Assembly (NCBI RefSeq): GCF_964204645.1
Contig: NC_134030.1
Coordinates: 4,958,278 to 5,022,277, forward strand
Direction: 5' to 3'
DNA length: 64,000 nt
From: Tubulanus polymorphus
Lineage: Eukaryota; Nemertea; Palaeonemertea; Tubulaniformes; Tubulanidae
The position numbers and the translations under genes were made by a program. Below the pieces are notes generated by a model. It had not been told where the DNA came from. It saw nothing but the letters and a program-made list of their open reading frames with translations, and did not search any database. Below, piece after piece: positions 44,401 to 56,900 of the stretch; the stretch's first letter is position 1; each line of letters begins with the position of its first letter.

Positions 44401-47400
44401 GGAAGTCGTATCGAAATATTCTGCTCCGGTATTGGCTATCCATTACCGACTGTTAGTTACTATGTGAACAATCATGAAGTGAATGAACGTAGTCTACCGG
44501 CAGGTTATACACTGCATGATGGTCAACTGTCTATTGAAGAAACGCTGAATAACAATACTGCCTACAAGTGTAAACTGAAGAATATATACGGGAGTGTGGA
44601 GAAAATTCTAACTAGTGAGTATGTAAGAACAATTTATGCAACTACTGAAAAATATTATATTTATGAGGTCATTCAAGGGGATTTAGTATAGATTTAGGCA
44701 GTTTTTGATTGAATGTATTCCGGTTTAGGTATTGCAATTCCGGGTTCAGGAATAGCAATTTCGGATCTTCTATCAGGTTTACAGAATATGCTATTCCGAA
44801 AGAGGTAGAGTGAATTCTGGTTGAAATGAGCATATACCATAGAGAATTCTGGAATCGGTTGAGACCAATTGAAACCTGCCTATATTTCTCCAGTGCTTGT
44901 GCTGGATCGACCTTCTTAACCCTTTCAGTGCTGACTAATTAATACCCTATAGTGCTGGAGATAATTTGAAAATTCTAAAAAATTCCACCCTAGTGTGTTA
45001 AACAACGGGTATACCACTATAGTGCGTCTACACTGCGGTGTATCGTTAGTTACTAGTATTTCACTATGTTTGACACGTGCTGCCATTTTTCAAGAGAGAT
45101 AATTACTAATTACATCAATACACCGCAGTGCGGTGTACTAGCAAAATCTATCACTGATTTATACACCGCACTGGACGCACTGAAAGGGTTAATCTAATAC
45201 AAGTATAATTTCACTACGCGGTGTATTTTCAGTGCCTTCTGCTCCGAGTTCACCAAGAAATATAACAATAATAGACGTAACATCCATCTCTGTATCGCTA
45301 AACTGGACAGAGCCATTAATAGGTGGTGACAGCGTGATTTCATATGACGTACAATACCGTGCAACTCCAGTCATCCAATCATGGTCGTCGACAGTGGCTT
45401 GGATAACCACAGTAACAGTGAATAAACTCCACCCCTACACGTTGTATTCGTTTCGTGTTCGTGCCTTTAATGGAATTGGATACGGTCTGTATTCGACATC
45501 GAATCGAGTGATGACTTTACCAGCAGCACCATCCAAACCGCGAAATCTCACGTTCGAGCTGAAAGGGTTTTCAGATGTTTTAGTTTCGTGGGAGGCACCG
45601 GTGAAATCAAATGGCAACACAGGTGATAATAGCGTAAATAGTTGAGACTATTTCCAGTCTTGATGAACATCATTGAGAAAAAACCCACAATCTCAATTCA
45701 AACAACTGTAATTAGTTTTTTCTTACAAGTTTCGGGTAGAATCCTTCGAGTGGAGCTTATTTGAAAATTATTCATTGACATACATTGTGGGCTTCTCAAT
45801 GTGATTATAGTAATTGGTGTGGCATTAGAATCCAGTTCCTTGAGATGGCAGTTGAACATGACAGTTCATTGAATCTATTTGTAGCTGATGTTATGTATGA
45901 AGTATCCTATTACCCATTAAACAATGCTGAAGCTATGATATCTGTACAGTCTGAGAGTCTGCAGGTGACGTTATTGGGTCTGAATACGTCGGCTATGTAT
46001 TCTGTTTCTGTGAGAGCTGGAAATTCACATCTGGATGTTTGGAGCCCGTATTTGACTGAAACAGTTGATCTAACACTATTAGGTTAGTGTATACCTTAAA
46101 ATCTGTTGTGTAAGACAAGTGAATATCAAGTTTTAACAAAAACGTTTCCTTCATTAATTATGAATTATTACAGTTATCTATGTATATTTGAATTGTTAGT
46201 TGACAGTTATGGATATAGGGTAATAGAATTGTGTGCATGTGTGGTAAAAGGAAACACTTATCAAACACGAATGGTGTGTTATTTCACCAGTGGAATGAAT
46301 TGTTTGCTAATTCTCTCTTTTATGTCACCATGTTGTAATATGTGAGATCAATTCATGATTTCACTGTCACTCAGATCTGTCACTTATGTATGTTTTACCA
46401 TTTCTTTAAAAACTGATTACAATTCAATGTTTTTTTAAGTATACTGACTCTACAATTATGTGTTGTATAGAAGACTGCTTGCAGTAGATCTATTAGTTTG
46501 AGCCTTCTATCATATTACAGTTGCAGCCACTACTCAACTTGTTGCTGTTACTACACAATCTGAAGTCATTAGCAAAGGAATCAAAGATGATCATCTGATA
46601 GCTATCCTGTGCTCCGTTGGATTTATGGTATTCGTCGTGGCGGCGATTTTGATTTATTTTTGCTGTCGGCGACGTAACAGATGGCATAAGATGAAAATGG
46701 AAGACGCGAAGATGAAAAACTATGACCGTAATCATATTCCAATTATAGGGGGCAGGTATGTACACACTGATACCTTGTGGTATGATGCCGTATGCAACGC
46801 ACACGTCTTCTAATTCATTTCAAACTTGAATAATCTATTTATAGCCCAGCTCATCGAATTGAATTGTCGCGAATTTCATCTCGCGGGTTCTATGATTTGA
46901 AGACGCACAAAGCCCCCAGTGTTGCAATGGCGCAGCATTCTGATGTATTTTACAGGTGATCTATTGCTTCAATTTTAATCATTACTTTAAATATCAAATG
47001 TTTGAACTCGTGATGAAACTATGTAAGTGTTTATCGTATAACAGGCCTTCGAAAGATCCGATTTTGCTGTCAACTCAACGACTGCTTAAACAGACCATTT
47101 CTCTACCACCCATCAAACGACAGTCGGTACAAACAGATTATGAATTAGGAGTGAGTTTTTCTATTTCGAATATGATACCATGTGCTAGAATTGTTGAAAC
47201 TGAGTAACAAGTTGAAAATCCCACAATAAGTCCAGACTAACTGTTCTGTTGAAATATATTTTGCAACTTGGCTATCATCTAAAGGGATCATCACACATAC
47301 TGAAACTGAGTACCCTTGCGATGCCAAATAAGTATTGATGGATTTTATAGATTGAGCTTGTAATTTTCAATTTTCAGGAAATCACTAGACACAATGACAG

Positions 47401-47874
47401 TATGCATATCAGTAACCCACAGATGAATGCAGTAGTTATGGGAAGTGGTTCAGGTTTAACACATCTCAATGATCTGAACACCTTTAAACCCTGGTTAGTA
47501 CTCAATCTATTTCAATCAATGAAACAATCTATAATAATCACTTTTCATTTATATCAGTTTCTGATGCAGAGCCAATGACTAGTGCGTGTTATAATTTCAG
47601 TTTGCCAGAACGTGATATGAAATCAGTAGAAGATACTGGACAAGATGAAAAAAATGAACTGACAAATTTTGAGTCAAATTTTAATTCTGTGTCAGAAAAT
47701 GATGCCATGTTTGACCATATTGATGCTGGAAATGCCAGTGGAGATGAGGATGAAGGCTTTTCGTCGGAAAAGATTCAAAATCGCTGCGATGTACATTCAG
47801 AAAGGGAGATGTATAGTAAAAGAATTAGTCTTAACAATGAGATTAGAAAGAGTAAAGAAGCATTTATGTTTTAA
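41478..47874 (+). CDS. Single-pass receptor with seven Ig and two fibronectin III domains, complete, 19 exons
   Basis: Cell-surface adhesion or guidance-type receptor; the exact family (DCC/protogenin, Robo-like or other) is not assigned. Exons: 41478-41684, 41815-41956, 42155-42277, 42375-42533, 42609-42768, 42887-42999, 43075-43215, 43295-43429, 43509-43717, 43825-43915, 44019-44279, 44363-44614, 45233-45622, 45885-46082, 46521-46755, 46845-46955, 47045-47150, 47378-47453, 47558-47874; phases agree for 1141 residues. The signal peptide is within residues 1-33. Ig domains run to about residue 664, each with a Cys pair (for example VTLRCQ...YICS, VTLKCS...YRCI, LKLPCQ...YTCI). Two FN3 domains follow (SAPSSPRNITIIDVTSISVS; AAPSKPRNLTFELKG). 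The TM segment at about 887-909 (AILCSVGFMVFVVAAILIYF) precedes CCRRR. The cytoplasmic tail of about 230 residues is acidic near its end. Ig1-Ig5 are each split by an intron, whereas Ig6 and Ig7 are each one exon. Confidence 0.88.
44916..45192. mobile_element. piggyBac-like MITE (TTAA ends), copy 2
   Basis: TTAACCCTTTCAGTGCTGAC on the left and GCACTGAAAGGGTTAA on the right bound 277 bases that match the element at 29869-30144 in inverted orientation (shared CCACCCTAGTGTG, CACCGCAGTGCGGTGTA). It lies in the IgSF intron between exons ending 44614 and starting 45233. Confidence 0.85.
45637..45805 (-). repeat. Degraded copy of the hammerhead-bearing dispersed repeat
   Basis: Shares TAAATAGTTGAGACTAT, CTCAATTCAAACAACTGT, TTTCGGGT and GAATCCTTC with 63731-63945 but has lost the CTGACGA segment, so the ribozyme core is broken here. 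It lies in an IgSF intron. Confidence 0.65.
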
Positions 47875-48335
47875 AGATATTATTGCAGTTGAATAACCGT
47901 AACGTAAACAATACTGGAACATGTAGATTTAGGTGCTCTTATCTGGGATATATATAGTATATAGTTTTACCAGTTTACAGTCAAACTGCTTAATTTGAAT
48001 CAGTTTAATTTGGATTATTCACCATCCACCGTTGTATAATGAATATATGTAAAATAAGATATTTTATCTGGATATCTGGAATCTCATTGGATTAACATCA
48101 TGTGTCCCAAATGATATGAATCAAGCGGGCCATACTGTTGTTGGGATTGATATTTGATGTATTCATTATCTCAATAGTATTTTCGATGTTTTAATGTAAT
48201 TTTCTATGTGGAATTGTAGGAAGTTGGAAAATGTCAAATTTCTAGTCCATCACGATGCGAGAATTCCGTCCATTTGTATTTCGGCTGTCTTTTTAGTGTT
48301 CGACAGTTGCATTTAGAACATATTTACTAATTGTC

Positions 48336-48341
48336 AATAAA
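48336..48341 (+). terminator. Polyadenylation signal AATAAA, IgSF receptor
   Basis: TGTCAATAAACTTTTAC lies about 460 bases after the stop codon at 47874 and is the first clear signal. Confidence 0.65.
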
Positions 48342-48361
48342 CTTTTACTTCTACTCAACAA

Positions 48362-48895
48362 ATCTTGTTTTGTCTTTCATGTTTTATGGAGAAAGAACAA
48401 CTATGAGTTCATGAAGGCCAAGCCTAAAGGGAGCTTAGGTCGGCCTTTTGACTGCTCTCTATAGTTGGTCCCCTCATCCCATTAACATTGGCCAACTTCA
48501 CCACAATGTGGTTCCTCTACTCATTAACATTGATCCCCCTATTCAATGTCACCTTTCTCACTGGGGGCCTAAATGCCTAGGCAGTATTAGGTCCGATTCA
48601 GATTCTAGAGGCAGTGTTCTAGGGAGCTGATAAAGTCCTCTAACACTTTCGGTAGACAGCAACTACAATAAACTCTGCCACAAAAGAAATCAAGAGCAAA
48701 AGACAATATTTCACAGATACAAAATAATGTTTAATTTCCAGGTTTCGAGGCTTCAGTATAGAAGACGAAAGGGAGATGATATATAATTTACATCATTGAT
48801 GTTACAGATTTATGACACTAAAGTGCGCTACTAGAGACTACATACTACAGCAGAAAATATTCATTCAGCTTAAAATCATCCATTTAAAAATCGCC
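48362..48895. other. Short spacer between two convergent genes
   Basis: Between the IgSF polyadenylation signal and the candidate signal of the minus-strand Lasp-like gene. The words CACTGGGGGCCTAAATGCCTA and GGGAGC near 48430-48630 look repeat-like, but no element could be delimited. Confidence 0.4.
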
Positions 48896-48899
48896 CACC

Positions 48900-48905
48900 T
48901 TTATT
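48900..48905 (-). terminator. Possible polyadenylation signal AATAAA, Lasp-like gene
   Basis: TTTATT on the plus strand gives AATAAA on the minus strand, about 2 kb beyond the Lasp-like stop. The long interval is A/T-rich without ORFs, consistent with a long 3' UTR. Nearer signals may have been missed. Confidence 0.35.
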
Positions 48906-50958
48906 ATTTACAACGATAATTATCATAATAATGATGATAATAATTAATTTATAATAAGTGCATAACAGTAAAGGCAAAATTAAAATAACGATTGCCAGAA
49001 TTTCGTACCACCACCCATTAATAGAGGGTATCAACTCATAGGAATAACCAATCAACTGAATTCACCATTGTTTTTCATCATTTAGATCAATTTTACTTCT
49101 ATGATGATCTTGAGAATTGTCCAGTCATTGATGACATTATTGGTTAATACAATGAGTAGCAATACATCCTCCATCCAGCGCAGTATTTTACAATCTCTAC
49201 TAGGTTACCTATATCTAATCTGTTGATCTAAGTTTTATTATGCGCTGTACACAATCCATAATACATAAATACTGATTACTAGGACAGGTTGTCTGAATTC
49301 AATGAAATTACGTAGTCCTTTTTGAAGAATAGACAACTTAAAATCTCTGGTCAATTGATTTTCAATCCGTTTTCTTTTTTGTACCAGAAACTTCTTATTG
49401 CTCCAAAAGGTATTTGAATTAAAGAAATCATTTTCAATTTAGCGACGACATCAAAAGCTGATTAAGGGCGGACGATTAGCTTTTGAAAGAAACACCAAAA
49501 TGTACTGAAATATAATGCTTTTACGCAAGAAAATTCAGTTGCACCACTTTTGAACAAACTCAATCAAACATTGACTGCTGGTTTAAACTAGTTATGAATG
49601 AGTTGTTACAACATTATTTCACATGGCGTTTATGTACCTAGTATCAAGGTTTTTGGTGTAAATAAGTTTGCTACAAATCAAGAGAATCTCCTCCACATCA
49701 CGACTTTACTTGTTTAGCATGGTATATAATATGTGCAGTCACTGACAACATCTAAAATACTGGTGTTTCTAATATAAAATGAAATTAGTAATAGCAGCTT
49801 AATATCATAACAAGACTTGATGTAACTATGCTGCAGTGACCTTGGTCGATACATATTATAAGAGAAGTAGAGTGCACCAAGAAATAATCACAAATGAATG
49901 AATGTATGCTTGCCATTAGCTAGATGATTTTACACTGGAGCCAGGCCCAGATGATTTTTCTACATTGATGGTGATGGAATCATACTCAGCACCGAACTTC
50001 CATACACAGAATCGCTTACAATGGCACATTAAATGAGGCATTAAGGAGCAGCGGACTTCAGAGAAATTCCAACACGACGGAGGAGGTCGCAATAGAGAGG
50101 CTGAATAGGAATGCTTATATGAGGAGAAAAAATCGTTGGAATTTTTCAGAAGACCGGCAGTACCACCTGAACTAGCAGACTGATCGATTGAATTCGTTGA
50201 GCCAGCAAACCAGAAAACTTCTTAATCTCACTCGGAGAATCATAACACATTTGACAATCAATCTCTTGAGGAAAACAAAAATTTCATTTTTGTACCAAGT
50301 GGCAAATCGCCCTCTTCCGAGTATACCGATATATAACACATTATTCACCTTGTCGCTGATTATTCAATAAGCTAGTTACTAAAATCGCCCACTAGGGTTG
50401 GACAAATTATTAGAATTGTTTTCAACAAACATACATTGTATGAGAAAATAAATACTTACAATGTACAGGACAAATACAATGTATGTATGTATTGTAACCG
50501 AATTAGTGCATATATTATTCATAATTTTACATCAATTGTACATATTTCCGTATAACATAAAAGTTCTGCGGCTGCTATATTCATAATAATGCTCATCTCT
50601 TAAATATTCTGAAATACTTATTCTTTATGACTAACTGACTGTAAAGTAAGCATCTGAGAATATCAGAAATTTCTCATCTTTTTCGCAGCTTCGATCGGTA
50701 ATCTTCGGTTAAAGTATACGCGGGGAATAGATTTAAAAATTCGAATGAAAACCAGTGTTCTACTTGAACTTTCCGTTAAAAAGTCTGATCAATATTTCAA
50801 CGACGAGCACCGCCCGATATCTTTAAAAATCCGGATGAAATCGCGAACGTCTTTGATTTTTCATTAAATTGTTACGTTAAATCGTACGGATGCTCATCAT
50901 GGCCACGGTTGTATATTTCTAGATGTGTTGCAATAATTGATGTTGATGGCGCCACTTC

Positions 50959-53900
50959 TCATGCCTGAAGTTCCACGTAATTTGCCGGCAACATCCCACG
51001 TATTCCTGTCCGTTGCACCGTTCCCATCATCCAGCCTTCGTCGATTGATTCGTGGTCGATGATGATGTCGCCCTCTACGAACGAAACCTCATCGACGTCA
51101 GCGGCCGAGTAGTCGTACATAGCTATGTAACGAGGCTACAATAAAACAAGAAAATAAACATGATCGCATTTAAAGACGTAATTTTTTTGAATATGAAAAC
51201 CCCGTTACAGTTATCAAAACTCGTTACAACGAAGTTCAGAAGATCCGTCATAACCAATACTTTCCAAGGTAATAATAATCAATTCTTAGTTGGTTACGCA
51301 GCGGAACCTCATAATATCGACCTTGGATATAACGATTTAGACCAATTTACGATTCCGGCTGCACCGTATCTGAGTTCATTCTAAGAAGCTTCCACTGTAT
51401 CTGAATTCATTGTAATGAGGTTTCCCTGTATCTAAGTCATGGTAACGAGGTTCCAGTGTGTGTCAGTACTAATAGTTGCGTGCAATCATGAATATTTTGC
51501 TTCCATATACCAGTAGTACGAGGATGTTCATCATCAAAGAAGTAGAAATAACACCTAATAAGTGAGGACCTAAATTCATGGGTCAATATGATCAGATCTG
51601 CCACTATCGACAAACATATGGGAGGGCAGCACCTTCCATTGTCGGATAACTGGTGGTTAGTAATCAAGTGATTGATATTTGTTGTGTGCTAGTTGTGCTT
51701 TGAAATCTCGGGATTTGGAAAAATTACTTCCAAAACTCGACTTTTCAAGCGCGATAGGTGCTGTGTTTAATATCGACAAATCTACCAGTAGCTCTACAGT
51801 ATTTATACCTGTGATGAAAAGGCGGGCGGGGGTTGTACCAAAGTAGAAGGGGGCGGGGCATCTTCTACCTGAAATTACAGAACATCATGATGCAAAACTA
51901 ACGAAAAAATAAATTAAGAAACTGAATACACTCAAATGACAAAAAACTGAAAACTCCATACAAACTGTTCATGTCTGTAACGAAAAACTAGCAAACACAA
52001 GCATACGCAAAAAAAGAAACGAGTGCATATTCCAGTGGTATGTCCCCTTTATTTCAATCAGGAATTGTTGTCAATTTGACAACATAAATCTCATTAACTG
52101 AATGTGTGAATAAGATTTGTAATAGTCAAATCGACACGTGCTTCGGCGTTACAAAATGTAACGCTGAAAGATTCTACACAATTGGTGCGACAAAAACCCT
52201 ATTGTTAATACTCATGCGGACGGTAGACATTTAGGAATAAAATCACTGATTTTTGCGGCAATACTTGGAATAATCATCTATATGTATGTGTTCATGTTTC
52301 TAAGCCACCACCTGATTATATCACCGGATACCACCAGCAAGGCGGGCAAGCTATATATATATATAAATATGTATTGACATTTCCGTTACATTTTTCTGCT
52401 TATCTTAGATCTGGGAATGTGCATCAAAAGGGGTAGGATAGGAGAGGATTGTATACCTGCGGTTCTACTATGGGTTCAGGAGGAGTGAAAACTGGCTCCG
52501 TGATCGGCTCAGGAGTCACTGGATCAAGTGCAGCGACATAAGGAGCTACCTCTTCCTCCTAACAATAAAACAATCTATGAACGCACGCTTATAGTAAAAA
52601 GACGACGACAAATAAAGCAGAGAACTAACATTAAACTGACGAACAACAAACATCACATGCAAACCCTCCTTTCTATAATGAACTTAAACCATAAAGCAGG
52701 CTAGAAATGATGTCAACAGCCCCCGGGGAAACAATGGGACAAATGTATACCAGTACGGGAAGTGAATTTGAGAGTTCATCATACCTTTGTTGGTCGGGCT
52801 TGTGGAGGAACTCCGTATGGTACTTTAAAATCACCTCCACTGCTGCGTTGATTAGCCGTGTATTGACCATTCATCGGGTCCTGGCCGTATGAACCACTGC
52901 GTGGTCTTTGGTCATCGTTGTCATCTACAAAAACAAGAAGAAAACTAACATTGAGTGATTCAACACATCGCAGTATCACTGTCTGATTGAAATAGAATCG
53001 AATCAGAACAGAGAAAAGGTAAGTATTGCTTAGTTAAATAATAAGAACACTTACTGACTCAAGCATAGACTGAGGCACTGGCCTCGAGTAATGTATGAAT
53101 ATTAATAATACTAATAAAATAGCGATGACGAACAAACATTATTAGACAAAATCAGTCAAAAATCTTAAATATCAATAGGGTTGAGTTTCTACACTGATGG
53201 AAATCTTATCAACCCCAAAATATATAGATTTCTAACTCATCGAATGAACAACACTGAGCTGTTAGTTAGGATTTACGCTAATCTTTAACATACACACAAG
53301 CCAATCCATGGTCTTCGAGCAACCGGCACTCTGCTGGTGCCCCCTGGTTGCAAATATAAGCACTTACCTCTCCTAGCGCTGCCCGAATAAATAACCTGCG
53401 AGTGTGACCTCGCTTTATACGGGGAGTTATAGTTGATATCACTTTTACCCAGCTCAGCGGCGAGCGGATCGCGGTCAAAAATCGAACCCGGCTTCATTTC
53501 AGTAGGGTAATTGTCTGTCTGGTGGAAATCCTGTCGAGTAATCGACGCCATTACAACCGGGTCTGAAAACACATAAGCAACGCCACCTACATGCTAAACA
53601 CTGAACCAATGAAAACGTAAGACACCCTTCACTGTGAGTACTGTGTGGTAGTAAGGCGATAACCAACAAATTAAAAAAAAAAAACATGCATAAACGGTGT
53701 GGTTTGAAACAAAAAGGAGAAACTTGAGTAAATGAAATAGTAACTACCGGTACCTTTTTGACCTTTTATTTTATCAACTCTAAGAATGTATTTTCATTCC
53801 AAATACCTTGTACTACTGTATCAGGTTTTTTGTTTGGATATCTGATGAACGTTTCTGAATTTGATATACCGAAGTGAGTGAGGAGTGTTAGATATATTTT

Positions 53901-56900
53901 AGCTATCATCGCTTATTTCAAAATCAAGTTTTCAGTGTACGATTGAAATTTCTTTGAGAATCAGTGAAAATAGTCTAAAATGATTAATAGCCCTTGAATA
54001 AACCATCTCTTATTCGATTTCATTTTTGATCCGCGTTGAATTTTATCATACTATTGTGAATTGTGTTGATTTTTAAAAATTTGTTATCATTGGAATCAAT
54101 GGAGGCACCAAAAAAAGTGATGGGAAAGAAAATCAAAGAAAACTGAAGCATTAACATAGAACCTTTTACGGTAAAACTGTTAAGCAATTTGTTGATATGA
54201 AGCAAGTTTAATAATTCATGTTAATGCTTCCTGAAGCAGATACCAGTTTATATACGTAAATGAATGAAAGGGTATCGAAAATGATATACACTGCATTAGA
54301 AAAATTAAAGCTGATCGTGATATTGCGAGGATACACAAAAAATGGCGCTGATTACCAAATTGTAACCATGGAAATGTGAATTTTAAATTCAATTGATGAA
54401 ATATGTTAATCAGAACGTATATAATGTCATTTCCGTGGTTACCAGAGCAGACGACGCGAGGTATTGTTACCTTGTCTTCCGAAGTTCGGATGCGCGCTGA
54501 TTCCGGGAGCTGCGAAATGATTCGCAAATGTTTATTTATGTTTTAAAATACAACAGTTAATCTAAACTAACACACTATATGCTACATGATTTTAGAATTT
54601 TGACCAGCGGATATAGACACGTAAAATAAAAGCCAAATCTACTGGTTTTCTGGAGAGGGGGATCAAGGTCACTCAGGCTCTAAATGCTCTTGAAATATTA
54701 TTCTCAAATCAAATTGGTTTAAGTTAGAAATAACATTTTATGGTATATTATGATTAAATTTCTCAGGCAGCAAACTGAGAAAAATTGAGATTTGTGATTA
54801 GCAGATTGAAGCCCAATTGATTTCGAATACCTTTGTGTCCTCCTAAAAATGGCACAATAAACATACATATATATATAAATATAAATATATACCTATGTAT
54901 AAATGATTACAACACAAATTATGAATATCAAGGCTTAAAAGGATTCTTCTAAAAGTAAATGAACAGAAATCACTTCAGAATGAAGTCAGTTCTTGAACAT
55001 CTGAGGCAAGTTGCCCAAAAGTTGGTTGAAGGTCTATTGGATAAAACTGTTTACAATAACATAATATCCCTCAAATCCTCAAAAGAGAAATGAGTCAGAA
55101 ATGTTTCCTTAAGCTGATATTCCATTCATTGTTTTGACCATATCGTAATAGCCAACTTCAGGAATACTGATGTCGAAACGTCAAAGTAAATATTAGCTCA
55201 AAGAAACATTTTTAAAACACTTTTTTCCTATTGTAGGATTACAACGTGGACAGTGTTTCATCAAAGCTTAAAAATTACGACAATGTAGTTTTAATTGTCA
55301 GTTATCCACCGGTTAACTTAAACCAACTTTTGAGTAACAAACCCCGGGAAGATGGTAACAGTTTTTCTCTGGGGATACAAACATAATCTATTTATCGAAA
55401 TACTTAAGAGCGGCATGCGTTATACTTCAAAACTGAGAAAAACTAGTAAATCTGTAAGCACTGGTCATGCTTGTACTTACTATATTCTGCATCGGAAGGC
55501 CGGCGTTTTTCCATGTGGTCCTTTTTGTCCTTCCATCCTTGGTAATTGACTTGACTGATCGTTTCCATATTTTTCTTGCTTCGCTGCAGCTCAGGATCGG
55601 ACTCGACGGATATTTTCTGTCCCTTTTGCTTCTCGAACTGCGCATGGTATTGAACCTGTGAAAACGAAATCAAAACACCGAAGTCAGATAAATCAAATAT
55701 CTTTAACAACTATTGCACCGTAACAACTATAATTTCCAATAACCGCATCTATTAAATTTTCATGCCCCAGCACTCTACATTACGGCCAAAAACTAACGGC
55801 GTTTTACGATTGACATGAATTAAGTTCGCTTTTTTTCAAGATTAGACTTAGGTCCGAAAAGTACAGAAATCGATGCAAAGCAGCAAAATTGAATCAACAA
55901 CTGCTTTAAGGGTTAATTTGTTTACAAAATGCAAGTTCATGCGCAGTGTATGCATGATTAGTTATTTCAGTCATGTGTACATACATTCCTGTTTGAAGGG
56001 AACATGCACATTTTACTCACTTGCCACAGGAGGATGCGTCACCTCTGTGTTAAGTGAGTATGACGAATTTTGGGTCTTATGCAATAAGTGCTACTAAAAG
56101 AATTTGAGGACAAAAGTTTTATCGTAAGACAATTATTTTCACATCCACCATCTAAAGTCTAAGTTCATCGACCTAAAGAAAAAACCTGAAAAGTAATCAC
56201 TAGAAAACATTTTTCATTAAATACCATATGGAACTTTGACTCAATAAGACCCATAGGGCAGCTTTCAAATCGAATATCTTTGAAAATTGCAAGTCTTTGA
56301 GTCTTCAAGTAGCCAAATATTCCACTTACTAACAAAAACACATATCAAGCTTATCTAGGCTTAGTAAGCCAATTGTTGCCTATATCTGTTGAAACATGCA
56401 AACCATAAACCATATATGTTACATTACATTAATACCCTTTTTAAACAGAAACTGATTTAAAATTGATTATATAGATATAACAAATTATTTGATTACGCTT
56501 AATTTGACCGTAAGAATTATTTTCATAAGCCGGAATAAGCTTACAATGAAGTCATTTGCGTCAAGGCTGGAAAACCAAATGAGGATCTCAGGGGCCACGA
56601 GCATAAGAAAATTTTGATTCTTACTAATCTGGATTGAAGTCCCCAGTTCCAACCTTGGCAAGTGAGCAGTGTTTGCATTAATTCAGATTAAAGTAGTGTT
56701 ACATAATATATTCATTTGGAAATGCGTAGAAAGACAGCCTTCTGAAATGTTCCATCGGAAGATTTGACAATATTATGATTTGTAAGAGTAGAGTTTCGGG
56801 TTAAAGCGTTTGTGTAAATGTGAACGAGTGTAATTTGTGTGTTATATAAGAACAGCGCAGTTAAAACAGGGGAACATGATGATGATGATGATGCCCGACA

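Noticed and set aside
45189-45410. Minus-strand ORF over the first FN3 exon
   Set aside because: Antisense shadow of a well-supported FN3 coding exon.
55150-55190. Second hammerhead-like motif (CTGATG ... CGAAACGTC)
   Set aside because: Helix II is missing between the two core halves, so the motif cannot be supported beyond word similarity.
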